This document shows, one piece after another, positions 42,177-50,448 of a stretch of 64,000 nt of DNA (its first letter is position 1; every line of letters starts with the position of its first letter). The stretch covers positions 336,476-400,475 of the forward strand of contig NZ_FNSU01000002.1 of the NCBI RefSeq assembly GCF_900105325.1, read 5' to 3'. The translations under genes were made by a program, and so were the position numbers. Source of the stretch: Pseudomonas marginalis. GTDB lineage: Bacteria > Pseudomonadota > Gammaproteobacteria > Pseudomonadales > Pseudomonadaceae. The notes under the pieces were generated by a model. It made no database searches. It was not told where the DNA came from and worked only from the letters and a program-made list of their open reading frames with translations.

Positions 42177-43346
42177 TCAGCCTTCGCCTAACTCGCGCAT
42201 GACTGCGTACAAGGCGGACTTGGCTTCGAAACCAACACCTGGAATATCCGGCAGGCCGACATAACTATTTTCCACCTTGATTCCGTCGGCGAAGCCGCCG
42301 AAAGGCTGGAACACGTCGGGGTAGGATTCGTTGCCGCCCAGGTGCAGGCCGGCTGCGATGTTCAGGGACATCTGGTGGCCACCATGGGGAACCACGCGGC
42401 GGGAAGACCAACCCATGTCTTCCATCACTTTCAGGGTGCGCATGTACTCCACCAGCCCGTAGGAGAGGGCGCAGTCGAACTGGAGGAAGTCGCGATCAGG
42501 GCGCATTCCACCGTGACGCAGAAGGTTACGGGCATCCTGGTGGGAGAACAGGTTTTCCCCGGTGGCCATGGGCAGCTCATAGTGATTGGCGAGCTCAGCC
42601 TGAAGTGCGTAGTCCAGCGGGTCGCCGATCTCCTCGTACCAGAAGAGGTTGTACTGCTTGATGGCTTCCGCGTAAGCAATACCGGTCTGTAGATCGAAAC
42701 GACCGTTGGCATCGACCGCCAGTCGACGACCGTCACCCACCACTTCAAGCACCGCTTCGATGCGACGAATATCCTCATCCAGCGGTACCGCCCCAATCTT
42801 CATTTTGACGACGTCGTAGCCACGATCCAGATAGCTCTGCATTTCCGCTTTGAGCTTGGTCTGGTCTTTACCTGGGTAGTAATACCCACCGGCTGCGTAG
42901 ACCCAGACCTTGTCATCTGCCACGCCGTTACGGTAGCGGTCAGCCAGCAGGCGATACAGAGGTTTGCCCTCAATCTTGGCGACGGCATCCCATACAGCCA
43001 TGTCGATGGTGCCAACCGCGACCGAGCGCTCGCCGTGGCCGCCTGGCTTTTCGTTGGTCATCAGGGTTTTCCAGATGGCGAACGGATCCAGGTTGTTGTT
43101 TTCATGGTCGACGAGCGTGTCAGGATCAGCTTCCGTGATACGCGCCAGGAAACGATCCCGCATCAGAGCGCCTTGGCCATAGCGGCCATTGGAGTTGAAA
43201 CCGTAGCCGATGACGGGTTTGCCATCGCGAATCACATCGGTGATGACCGCGACGACCGAGCAGGTCATCTTGGAAAAATCGATATAGGCATTGGCAATTG
43301 GGGAGGCAATGGAAACTGTTTTTTCACGGATGTCTACGATACGCAT
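42177..43346 (-). CDS. tarD: D(-)-tartrate dehydratase (enolase superfamily)
   Basis: A 389-residue enzyme, matching TarD in length. The catalytic Lys lies in YDVVKMKIGAVPL; metal ligands are in LAVDANGRF, FWYEEIGDPLD and ATGENLFSHQD. VVPHGGHQMSLNIAAGLHLGG supplies the general acid His. It removes water from D-tartrate to give oxaloacetate. The start at 43346 (MRIVDIREKTVSIAS) fits the family. It is the first gene of a three-gene unit with dctA and oxaloacetate decarboxylase, divergent from LysR. Confidence 0.9.
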   Translation of the reverse strand: MRIVDIREKTVSIASPIANAYIDFSKMTCSVVAVITDVIRDGKPVIGYGFNSNGRYGQGALMRDRFLARITEADPDTLVDHENNNLDPFAIWKTLMTNEKPGGHGERSVAVGTIDMAVWDAVAKIEGKPLYRLLADRYRNGVADDKVWVYAAGGYYYPGKDQTKLKAEMQSYLDRGYDVVKMKIGAVPLDEDIRRIEAVLEVVGDGRRLAVDANGRFDLQTGIAYAEAIKQYNLFWYEEIGDPLDYALQAELANHYELPMATGENLFSHQDARNLLRHGGMRPDRDFLQFDCALSYGLVEYMRTLKVMEDMGWSSRRVVPHGGHQMSLNIAAGLHLGGNESYPDVFQPFGGFADGIKVENSYVGLPDIPGVGFEAKSALYAVMRELGEG

Positions 43347-43446
43347 GACGGGCTCCTCTTGTTGTTTGTGGCCCCACGTTATGCTTTGCGATGTCACCCG
43401 CCCAATGCTATTAATGCCGGACCCTATGCACAGGAGGCATGGCCCC

Positions 43447-44340
43447 TTGGAACTCGTTTGGCTTGAAGATCTTTCAGCGCTTGCGGAGTACGGCAGCTTT
43501 GTCCGTGCCGCTGAGGCACGCCATGTTACTCAGCCAGCCTTCAGTCGAAGAGTACGCTCACTGGAGAATTGGATGGGCGTCGAGTTGTTTGTGCGCACAC
43601 CACAAGGCGCAACCCTTACCGAGGCCGGAAGGCAAATTTTGCCCAGTGCTCAGGAAGCGGCCCGACACTTGTACAGGATGCGCAACGAGGCTCAAGAGGT
43701 AGCAGGAATCGCCGCCAAGTCGTTGCAATTCGCGGCAACTCATTCGCTGTCGTTTACGTTTTTTCCCAAGTGGCTTCGAAGCTCAGAAAACGGTGCCCCC
43801 ATTGAGGCAGTGAAACTGCACTCGGACAGCATGGCCGTCTGTGAGCAGATGCTGATACATGGTCAGGTTCAGTTCCTGCTCTGCCACCGCCATCCCGACG
43901 TTCCGCCTTTACTGGCGCCTGATCAGTTCACCAGCAAGAAGGTGGGGGAGGACGTCCTCGTTCCGCTTGCGAGTGCTTCCACTCACTTCGGCACCTCACC
44001 CGCGGCATTGCCATACCTCGCATACACCCATGAGTCTGGACTGGGACGTATCGTCGCCCACAGGTTGCGTGGCAAGGAAGATTACCTTCACCTCAAGCCG
44101 CTTTTCAGCAGCCACCTTGCAGCGGTACTCATGTCCATGGCCCTGGAAAGCAAAGGTGTGGCGTGGCTGCCCAAGAGCCTTACCGAGCAGGAAGTTCTTG
44201 ATGGGCGCTTAGTCAGAGCGCTCGACGAAAGCTGGGACATACCTCTGGAAATTCATCTGACCCGCCCGAAAGCAATCCTCAGTCAATCTGCTGAAGAGTT
44301 TTGGAGCCGGGCGGGTAGTGACCCCCAAGCTCCCACATGA
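43447..44340 (+). CDS. LysR-family regulator of the tartrate genes
   Basis: A 297-residue regulator. The N-terminal helix-turn-helix is LEDLSALAEYGSFVRAAEA then RHVTQPAFSRRVRSLENWMG. The C-terminal effector domain follows (ESKGVAWLPKSLTEQEVL). The start is set by a perfect AGGAGG at 43432-43437, 9 bp before TTG 43447; the nearby ATG at 43439 is in another frame. The 100-bp gap to tarD must hold both promoters. It probably activates tarD in response to tartrate. Confidence 0.88.
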   Translation: MELVWLEDLSALAEYGSFVRAAEARHVTQPAFSRRVRSLENWMGVELFVRTPQGATLTEAGRQILPSAQEAARHLYRMRNEAQEVAGIAAKSLQFAATHSLSFTFFPKWLRSSENGAPIEAVKLHSDSMAVCEQMLIHGQVQFLLCHRHPDVPPLLAPDQFTSKKVGEDVLVPLASASTHFGTSPAALPYLAYTHESGLGRIVAHRLRGKEDYLHLKPLFSSHLAAVLMSMALESKGVAWLPKSLTEQEVLDGRLVRALDESWDIPLEIHLTRPKAILSQSAEEFWSRAGSDPQAPT

Positions 44341-44382
44341 CGAGCGCTCAGTTACGCGCAATGCCCAAGCGGGTCTTTATCT

Positions 44383-45093
44383 TCACGTCGGATGACTGAG
44401 CGACGGAGGTTTTCTGGTTCCCGCGGCAGAGTTTAACCAGAGCAGCATTGCGGCGAGAGAGGCGGCGACTATCAGCGTAAGCCACATGATGACCAGCAGG
44501 GTGAAGGTGACACTGTTGTTTAACTCACGAAAAATGCCGAAGGCAAAAGCCGTGTACCAAGACACCCCCGAAACTGCACCGGAGGCGAGAAACAAGGCCG
44601 CTCTTTTGCGGGATACGCCAAAGAGCAGGGGGCGACTCAGGTCGCGTAGGGCTTCTGGCAGCACAAGCGCGTGGATGATTATTCCGTTGATGGTCAGGAC
44701 GATCACCACAATGACTTTCGCCCAGAGTTTGGGGTTTTCAAACTTTTCCGGCGACTCCATCGCGTAAAGGGCAAGGAAACCAAGGCCTGAAAGCCACAGG
44801 AGGCAGAGTCCAATAGTGACCGCGTCGCTGATGAAGTGAAAGGTGCGTCCGATTTCAACCGGGAGGCTGCCCCGGCGCATCCAACGCAGGATCCAGAGGT
44901 CCAGCATCGTCGCCCCACCGAGACCGAAGCACATGCCGAGCAGGTGTATACCTATAAGGAGTGTCAGCACCTTTAGCTGTGGGAGTGGAGCCGGCAATGT
45001 AACGCTCAGCGCGAGTGTGTCGGCGAGTAAGTAGCCACTGCCGGACAGCGCAAGCAGGCCGCCTAAAATCATGAAAGACGTGCGTATCTTCAT
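44383..45093 (-). CDS. Uncharacterised six-span membrane protein
   Basis: I do not recognise this 236-residue protein. It has about six hydrophobic segments, a conserved-looking motif LLGMCFGLGGATMLDLWILRW after the second, and a short polar tail. The His in span 2 and in IIHALVLP could bind a metal or heme, but this is speculation. It stands alone between a convergent LysR gene and a Tat-type aldo/keto reductase gene on the same strand. Confidence 0.75.
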   Translation of the reverse strand: MKIRTSFMILGGLLALSGSGYLLADTLALSVTLPAPLPQLKVLTLLIGIHLLGMCFGLGGATMLDLWILRWMRRGSLPVEIGRTFHFISDAVTIGLCLLWLSGLGFLALYAMESPEKFENPKLWAKVIVVIVLTINGIIIHALVLPEALRDLSRPLLFGVSRKRAALFLASGAVSGVSWYTAFAFGIFRELNNSVTFTLLVIMWLTLIVAASLAAMLLWLNSAAGTRKPPSLSHPT

Positions 45094-45271
45094 TTATTAC
45101 GGCCTTGGACGAGTGTTTTTAGTTGGACGCGTGCGCAGTTTGTTTACTGGAACAGGCGGATCAAGCGGCTGCTATCTGCAGCGTTGCTGCAACCAGGAAG
45201 ATACGTTTCGGGTTAAATGAGGCCAGCGACGCTAGCGTCACATCAGTAGGTTGCACGGGCGTAGACCCTGC

Positions 45272-46450
45272 TCAGGAAGGGACCGGTGCTTGGGCATCGA
45301 TCAGGTTCCGGCTCTTGAGCTCCTCCCAAAAGGCTGCCGGGATACCGACCTTCATCGCCTGCACATTGGAAACGATCTGCCCCGGCGTGCGGGCACCCGG
45401 AATGATCGCTGACACTTGCGGATGTGCTGCCGCGAACTGCAGGGCGGCAGTATGAATGTCGATGCCATGTCGTTTGGCAACCGCCATGATTCGCGCGCGC
45501 TTTTCCACCGCTCCGGCAGGCAGATCCAGACTGAAGTTGTATCGGCTGCGTCCTCCCAGAAATCCATCGTTCAGTGGTGTTCCAACCACAACGCTGGTGC
45601 CCTTCCTGCTCAACGCCGGAAAGGTGTTGCGTAACGCATCGCTGTGCTCAAGGAGCGAATACTGGCAGGCAAGCAACACGATGTCGGGAGTCGGGTCATC
45701 ACCGGCCATTGCCTGGACCACAGCATTCGGCGTATTGACGCCGAAGCCCCATGCCTTGATGAGCCCCTCATCACGCATCTTTTCAAGCTCAACCATCGCC
45801 CCTGTGCGCGCAATGCGATACGCCGCTTCCCAACCGCCTTCCAGTTCGCTGTTATCGGGCGAGATGTCATGGATAAACACGATATCGATACGCGGCAGCC
45901 CCAGCCGCTGCAGGCTGTCTTCCACGGAACGCCGTGCGCCTGCCGCGGTGTAGTCATACCGGTAGTTGAAGGGCGCGGGTGACTTCCAGATGGCATGGTC
46001 CGCGCGGGGGCCACCCGCGGCAGTCAAAACGCGTCCTACCTTGGTGGAGACCACATAGTCGTTCGGATGTTTGCCGTGCAGAAAGCGGCCTACCCGATAT
46101 TCACTCAAACCAAACCCGTAGAACGGCGACGTGTCGTAAAGCCTTACACCCGCGTCCCAGGCGGCCTGTAGAACCAGGCCCGCCTGCTCGTCGCTGAGCG
46201 GCGCAAAGATATTGCCAATCTGTGTCCCGCCCATGCCAAAGCGTTGAGGCGTCATGTATCGCAGGGTAGGCGAGGGTGAATTGAGGGGCAGGCCTGTGCG
46301 CACTGGCCGGCCTTCAGTACGCATCACGCTCCCGCGCTCTGTCAGTAAAGAGGGCGCTGGGGCTGCCGAACTGGCGACACTCGAGGCTGGCAGCAAAGCG
46401 GCTGCAACAGTACCCACTGCCGAGTAAGTAAGAAAATCTCGTCTGTCCAT
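45272..46450 (-). CDS. Aldo/keto reductase with Tat signal peptide
   Basis: A 392-residue protein. The N-terminus MDRRDFLTYSAVGTVAAALL is a twin-arginine signal, unusual for this family and implying a periplasmic enzyme folded with its cofactor. The catalytic barrel begins RYMTPQRFGMGGTQIGNI; YDTSPFYGFGLSEYRVG holds Asp and Tyr, and IDIVFIHDI the His. It resembles D-threo-aldose (fucose/galactose) dehydrogenases. AAAGGAACG precedes ATG 46450. It is divergent from an AraC regulator. Confidence 0.85.
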   Translation of the reverse strand: MDRRDFLTYSAVGTVAAALLPASSVASSAAPAPSLLTERGSVMRTEGRPVRTGLPLNSPSPTLRYMTPQRFGMGGTQIGNIFAPLSDEQAGLVLQAAWDAGVRLYDTSPFYGFGLSEYRVGRFLHGKHPNDYVVSTKVGRVLTAAGGPRADHAIWKSPAPFNYRYDYTAAGARRSVEDSLQRLGLPRIDIVFIHDISPDNSELEGGWEAAYRIARTGAMVELEKMRDEGLIKAWGFGVNTPNAVVQAMAGDDPTPDIVLLACQYSLLEHSDALRNTFPALSRKGTSVVVGTPLNDGFLGGRSRYNFSLDLPAGAVEKRARIMAVAKRHGIDIHTAALQFAAAHPQVSAIIPGARTPGQIVSNVQAMKVGIPAAFWEELKSRNLIDAQAPVPS

Positions 46451-46638
46451 CCAACGTTCCTTTCGCGACCGAGGTTTCACGGGATCATCGAAGCCGGTAT
46501 TCGTACTGGAAGTTAGAACAACGAGGGTTGGCCGGGTGACCCTAATACGCCATATTTTTTGCACAATCCTGCCGATGCGCTTGTGTTGGTCACGCACTCT
46601 CAGCAGACTCGAACATTCCGTAAACAGGGGCGCATGTA

Positions 46639-47619
46639 ATGACGAGCGGTTCCTTCTCGCAGTTCGGTTCCGGCCATCTGCATTCTCTGGCGTTGCGCGA
46701 TCCCATACAGCCCAACGAGCGTCTCCAGGCGCTCAGGCGGCTGATCGAAAAAGTCACCCGGCAGATTGGTTTGAACGAGGTCTGCAAAACATCGATTCCA
46801 GGTCTGGCCTTTTATCGAATGGCTGACCTGGGTACGCCCACTTACTGCATTTATGAGCCTTGCGTGGCCATCATTCTGCAGGGCGCGAAGGAGATCACGT
46901 TCGGTGAGGAGGCCTGTGAGTTCGGGCAGGGGGCGTTCTTCGTCACGTCGGTCGACATCCCCACACTGGCCCGTGTTACCGCTGCCAGCGAGGAAACCCC
47001 CTATTTATCCGTCGTGTTGAAGCTCAACCTTTCCATGCTCAACGAGGTGATCCAGACCTTGGAACCGCCTGCGCAGGAAATGGCTACTCAAGCGCGGGGC
47101 TTCGTATCCGGTGCGGCGTCGAGTGAGATGCTCGACGCATTCGCTCGACTCGCTACGCTGATCGAACGGCCGCTTGAAGCAGGCTTGATGTCGGATCTGA
47201 TCAAGCGGGAAATATGCGTTCGGCTATTGCTAAGTAGTGCAGGGCACTGGCTGCGCAGCGTCACCCGCGACGGTTATCGAGACAAGGGCATCGTGAGAGC
47301 CATTGAATGGCTGAAACATCACTACGACAAACCGCTGCACGTGGCCGATCTCGCCGAACGATCAGGAATGGCCAGCTCTACGCTGCATCACAGTTTTCGC
47401 AAGCTCACAGGCACCAGCCCTGTTCAGTATCAAAAGGCGTTACGGCTGCAAGCCGCACGCAGCCTGATGTTGACCGATCGTGTTGACGTGAACACCGCCG
47501 CGTTGCGCGTCGGCTATGAAAGTGTCGCTCAATTCAGCCGTGAATATGCCCGGCGTTTCGGAGCCCCGCCCTCGAGAGACATCAAGCACGTACGGGAGCA
47601 GGGCGGACTGCTCGACTAG
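46639..47619 (+). CDS. AraC-family transcriptional regulator
   Basis: A 326-residue regulator. The N-terminal AraC_N-type cupin domain (about 60-200) includes PCVAIILQGAKEITFGEEA. The C-terminal double helix-turn-helix (about 225-315) has LHVADLAERSGMASSTLHHS and VNTAALRVGYESVAQFSREY. It is divergent from the Tat-type aldo/keto reductase, its likely target. Confidence 0.9.
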   Translation: MTSGSFSQFGSGHLHSLALRDPIQPNERLQALRRLIEKVTRQIGLNEVCKTSIPGLAFYRMADLGTPTYCIYEPCVAIILQGAKEITFGEEACEFGQGAFFVTSVDIPTLARVTAASEETPYLSVVLKLNLSMLNEVIQTLEPPAQEMATQARGFVSGAASSEMLDAFARLATLIERPLEAGLMSDLIKREICVRLLLSSAGHWLRSVTRDGYRDKGIVRAIEWLKHHYDKPLHVADLAERSGMASSTLHHSFRKLTGTSPVQYQKALRLQAARSLMLTDRVDVNTAALRVGYESVAQFSREYARRFGAPPSRDIKHVREQGGLLD

Positions 47620-47626
47620 CGACGCT

Positions 47627-48136
47627 TCAAAGGGGAATGTGGGTGGTCGACAAGACCTGACGCAAGCCCATGAACGATCGAATCTGGCGAACCCCAGGCA
47701 GGTAAAGCAACTGTTCCGCGTGGAGCCGGTTGAAACTGTTGCTGTCCTTGGTTCGTATCAACATGAAGTAGTCGAACTCCCCCGTCACCACATGGCACTC
47801 CATGCAGCCGGACACTTTTTGTGCGGCTGCCTCGAATGCGGCGAAGGATTCCGGTGTGGAGCGGTCCAGCACCACGCCGATCAACACCACCATCCCCGCA
47901 TCCAGCGCGACATTGTCGAGCAGCGCGACTATGCCTTTGATCAGGCCGACTTGCTTGAGCCGCTCGACGCGCCTGAGGCACGCCGGTGCACTCAATTTCA
48001 CCTTCTCTGCCAGCGCCACATTGGAGATGGAGGCATCTCGCTGCAGGGCCTTGAGAATGGCGCGGTCGGTTCGATCCAGCGGCTGCGGCACGGGGGCTGA
48101 TACACTTGGCTTCTTGCGAGTGTTTATTGCGTTCAT
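47627..48136 (-). CDS. acdR: Lrp/AsnC-family regulator AcdR
   Basis: A 169-residue leucine-responsive regulator. The HTH is LDRTDRAILKALQRDASISN then VALAEKVKLSAPACLRRVERL. The RAM ligand domain follows (VGLIKGIVALLDNVALDAG). It is divergent from ACC deaminase; this pairing is typical of plant-associated Pseudomonas, where AcdR activates acdS when ACC is present and leucine blocks it. Confidence 0.9.
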   Translation of the reverse strand: MNAINTRKKPSVSAPVPQPLDRTDRAILKALQRDASISNVALAEKVKLSAPACLRRVERLKQVGLIKGIVALLDNVALDAGMVVLIGVVLDRSTPESFAAFEAAAQKVSGCMECHVVTGEFDYFMLIRTKDSNSFNRLHAEQLLYLPGVRQIRSFMGLRQVLSTTHIPL

Positions 48137-48275
48137 GACTGTTTATTCGCAATTAAAGTATGTTCGATTTTTATAGCGAGAAATTATAGTTCTTTAAATG
48201 GTAGAAGTTTGCAACACATCTTTTTGGAAATCTTCTTAATATTGAACTCATCGAAGCCCGCCTGAAAGAACCTGG

Positions 48276-48292
48276 AAGGCAACCTTTGCCTT
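48276..48292 (+). other. Small hairpin in the acdS leader
   Basis: AAGGCAA-CCT-TTGCCTT forms a 7-bp stem with a 3-nt loop, 43 bp before the acdS ATG. No T-run follows, so it is not a terminator. The rest of the 198-bp acdR/acdS gap is AT-rich and should hold the Lrp-type sites. Confidence 0.35.
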
Positions 48293-48334
48293 TCGGTCTG
48301 GCGCTTTGATGTCCAGTAATCAAGGAGCAGCGTC

Positions 48335-49351
48335 ATGAACCTGAATCGTTTTAAACGTTATCCGTTGACCTTCGGTCCTTCTCCCATCACGCCCTTGAAG
48401 CGCCTCAGTGAACACCTGGGTGGCAAGGTCGAGCTGTATGCCAAACGTGAAGACTGCAACAGTGGCCTGGCCTTCGGCGGGAACAAAACGCGCAAGCTCG
48501 AATATTTGATTCCCGAAGCGCTCGAGCAAGGCTGCGATACCTTGGTTTCCATCGGCGGCATCCAGTCGAACCAGACCCGCCAGGTGGCCGCCGTTGCCGC
48601 TCACCTGGGCATGAAGTGCGTGCTGGTGCAGGAAAACTGGGTGAACTACTCCGATGCGGTATATGACCGCGTTGGCAATATCGAAATGTCTCGCATCATG
48701 GGCGCCGAGGTACGACTGGACGCCGCCGGGTTCGATATCGGCATTCGGCCCAGTTGGGAGAAGGCCATGGACGATGTGGTGGCGCGGGGTGGCAAGCCGT
48801 TCCCGATACCGGCGGGTTGTTCCGAACACCCCTACGGCGGCCTTGGGTTCGTCGGCTTTGCCGAGGAAGTGCGAGAGCAGGAAAAACAACTGGGGTTCAC
48901 GTTCGACTACATCGTGGTCTGCTCTGTGACCGGCAGTACCCAGGCCGGCATGGTCGTCGGTTTCGCCGCGGACGGCCGTTCGAAGAACGTTATCGGCATT
49001 GATGCCTCGGCCAAGCCGGAGCAAACCAAGGCGCAGATCCTGCGTATCGCCCGGCACACCGCAGAGTTGGTGGAACTGGGCCGTGAGATCACCGAAGACG
49101 ACGTGGTGCTCGATACACGTTTTGCCTACCCGGAATACGGTTTGCCCAACGAAGGCACGCTGGAAGCCATTCGTTTGTGCGGGAGCCTGGAAGGTGTGCT
49201 GACCGATCCGGTGTACGAAGGCAAATCCATGCACGGGATGATTGAAATGGTCCGCCGTGGTGAGTTCCCCGAAGGCTCCAAAGTGCTGTATGCGCACTTG
49301 GGTGGGGCGCCTGCGCTGAATGCCTACAGCTTCCTGTTTCGCAACGGCTGA
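48335..49351 (+). CDS. acdS: 1-aminocyclopropane-1-carboxylate (ACC) deaminase
   Basis: A 338-residue PLP enzyme that converts ACC to 2-oxobutyrate and ammonia, lowering plant ethylene. The PLP Lys is in GGNKTRKLEYLIPEA (about residue 51). Tyr294 and Glu295 (DPVYEGKS) and Leu322 (YAHLGG) are present. Glu295 and Leu322 separate true ACC deaminases from the related D-cysteine desulfhydrase, so the call is firm. AAGGAG precedes ATG 48335. Expression is probably controlled by the divergent acdR. It points to a plant-associated strain. Confidence 0.95.
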   Translation: MNLNRFKRYPLTFGPSPITPLKRLSEHLGGKVELYAKREDCNSGLAFGGNKTRKLEYLIPEALEQGCDTLVSIGGIQSNQTRQVAAVAAHLGMKCVLVQENWVNYSDAVYDRVGNIEMSRIMGAEVRLDAAGFDIGIRPSWEKAMDDVVARGGKPFPIPAGCSEHPYGGLGFVGFAEEVREQEKQLGFTFDYIVVCSVTGSTQAGMVVGFAADGRSKNVIGIDASAKPEQTKAQILRIARHTAELVELGREITEDDVVLDTRFAYPEYGLPNEGTLEAIRLCGSLEGVLTDPVYEGKSMHGMIEMVRRGEFPEGSKVLYAHLGGAPALNAYSFLFRNG

Positions 49352-49479
49352 TTAACGCCAAAAAACCAGGGAGCTCACGAAGCGATGGGTGAGTCGGCAT
49401 CAATATTGAATGTCACGACCCCATCGTCGAATCGCCACCCGGAGCACGTTGCTCCTATCCAACCGCCGGAAGTACCGCC

Positions 49480-49944
49480 ATGCATGCGATAACGCAATCT
49501 GCAGTCTGGATCAAGGAGCCTTCGGCGGATGCCGGAGTAGTGATCGTTACCAGCGCCGCGTTGCCCCCGTACATGATCGACAAGCTGCATGTGGCGATAG
49601 ATGAGTGGGACCAGGTGGCTTATCTAGCCATCAAACAGTCCGAGGCGTTGAGGCTCGACTGGTTGCAGGTCGGGTCCAGCCCGGAGCCGTCCGACGGGGC
49701 CTACGCGTGCCATGCCAGCCAACTGTTGCGCGGCGTCTCCCACGGCAGCTTTTTACTGGATGTCGAAACTGGCACGGATTGCGGCATGACGTGGCTGGGG
49801 TCCGTCTTTGGTCATCCGCTGCGCGTGGTCGAGCTTGGAGAAGTAGCCTCCTCCACTGCACAGATGGATCAACAGGTGGAGGCGGTGTTAGCGGCGACCC
49901 GAAGCCTGGCGAAAAGCGTGTTGCAGGCACGCGGCGTCATTTAA
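49480..49944 (+). CDS. Uncharacterised small protein (first of a possible tandem pair)
   Basis: I do not recognise this 154-residue protein. It has no signal peptide or membrane span; strands and helices alternate (VVIVTSAALPPYMIDKLHVA, AIKQSEALRLDWLQV). Its start AVWIKEPSADAGVVIV resembles KWMREPSSCTRIVVIV in the next gene, and both then show ID..H and (Q/N)VA.L. GGAAG lies about 8 bp before ATG 49480. It follows acdS by 128 bp on the same strand and may be co-transcribed. Codon use looks native. Confidence 0.6.
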   Translation: MHAITQSAVWIKEPSADAGVVIVTSAALPPYMIDKLHVAIDEWDQVAYLAIKQSEALRLDWLQVGSSPEPSDGAYACHASQLLRGVSHGSFLLDVETGTDCGMTWLGSVFGHPLRVVELGEVASSTAQMDQQVEAVLAATRSLAKSVLQARGVI

Positions 49945-49991
49945 CCAAGGACCTGGTCCATTCGACTGTTGGAACCATAAAGGCATCGCTT

Positions 49992-50414
49992 ATGAGCCGA
50001 ACTGTCGACTGTCGCACCCACGCAATGAAGTGGATGCGCGAGCCTTCAAGTTGCACGCGCATCGTGGTCATCGTGTGCGGACTTGATAGCGCTCATATTG
50101 ACTTGATTCATCAAGGGTTCAGCTGTTTTGACAATGTTGCGCTGCTCCATGTCGATGCGGTGGACACCGTCCCTGGCAAGCACGTTGATGTGCAAGTGGC
50201 CAGGAGTGACTGTTCTTTTGTCGTGCTCGGTGAACTGGATGAACGTGTATTGCATAGCCTTTCCATGGGTAAGCGATGCCTCTACTCCATAGCGCCAGAC
50301 GTGTCGGCCGAATGTTCGGTGATTGCAGCAGTAGAACAGGTCAAAAACTTCGCCCGAGTGAGCTATTCCCGTCACCTTGAAACGATACCCGACAGCGCCG
50401 GGAGCTGCCTGTGA
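49992..50414 (+). CDS. Uncharacterised small protein (second of a possible tandem pair)
   Basis: A 140-residue unknown, beginning MSRTVDCRTHAMKWMREPSS. It is soluble with several cysteines (CGL, CFDN, CSFVVLGEL, CLYSI, CSVIAA), more than its neighbour has. It starts 47 bp after the first small gene with AAAGG upstream, and converges with the M20 peptidase gene. Weak similarity to the preceding protein suggests an old tandem duplication. No function is proposed. Confidence 0.5.
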   Translation: MSRTVDCRTHAMKWMREPSSCTRIVVIVCGLDSAHIDLIHQGFSCFDNVALLHVDAVDTVPGKHVDVQVARSDCSFVVLGELDERVLHSLSMGKRCLYSIAPDVSAECSVIAAVEQVKNFARVSYSRHLETIPDSAGSCL

Positions 50415-50448
50415 ACCTGTCGGGGACCACACGCAGAAAACCATGGCC

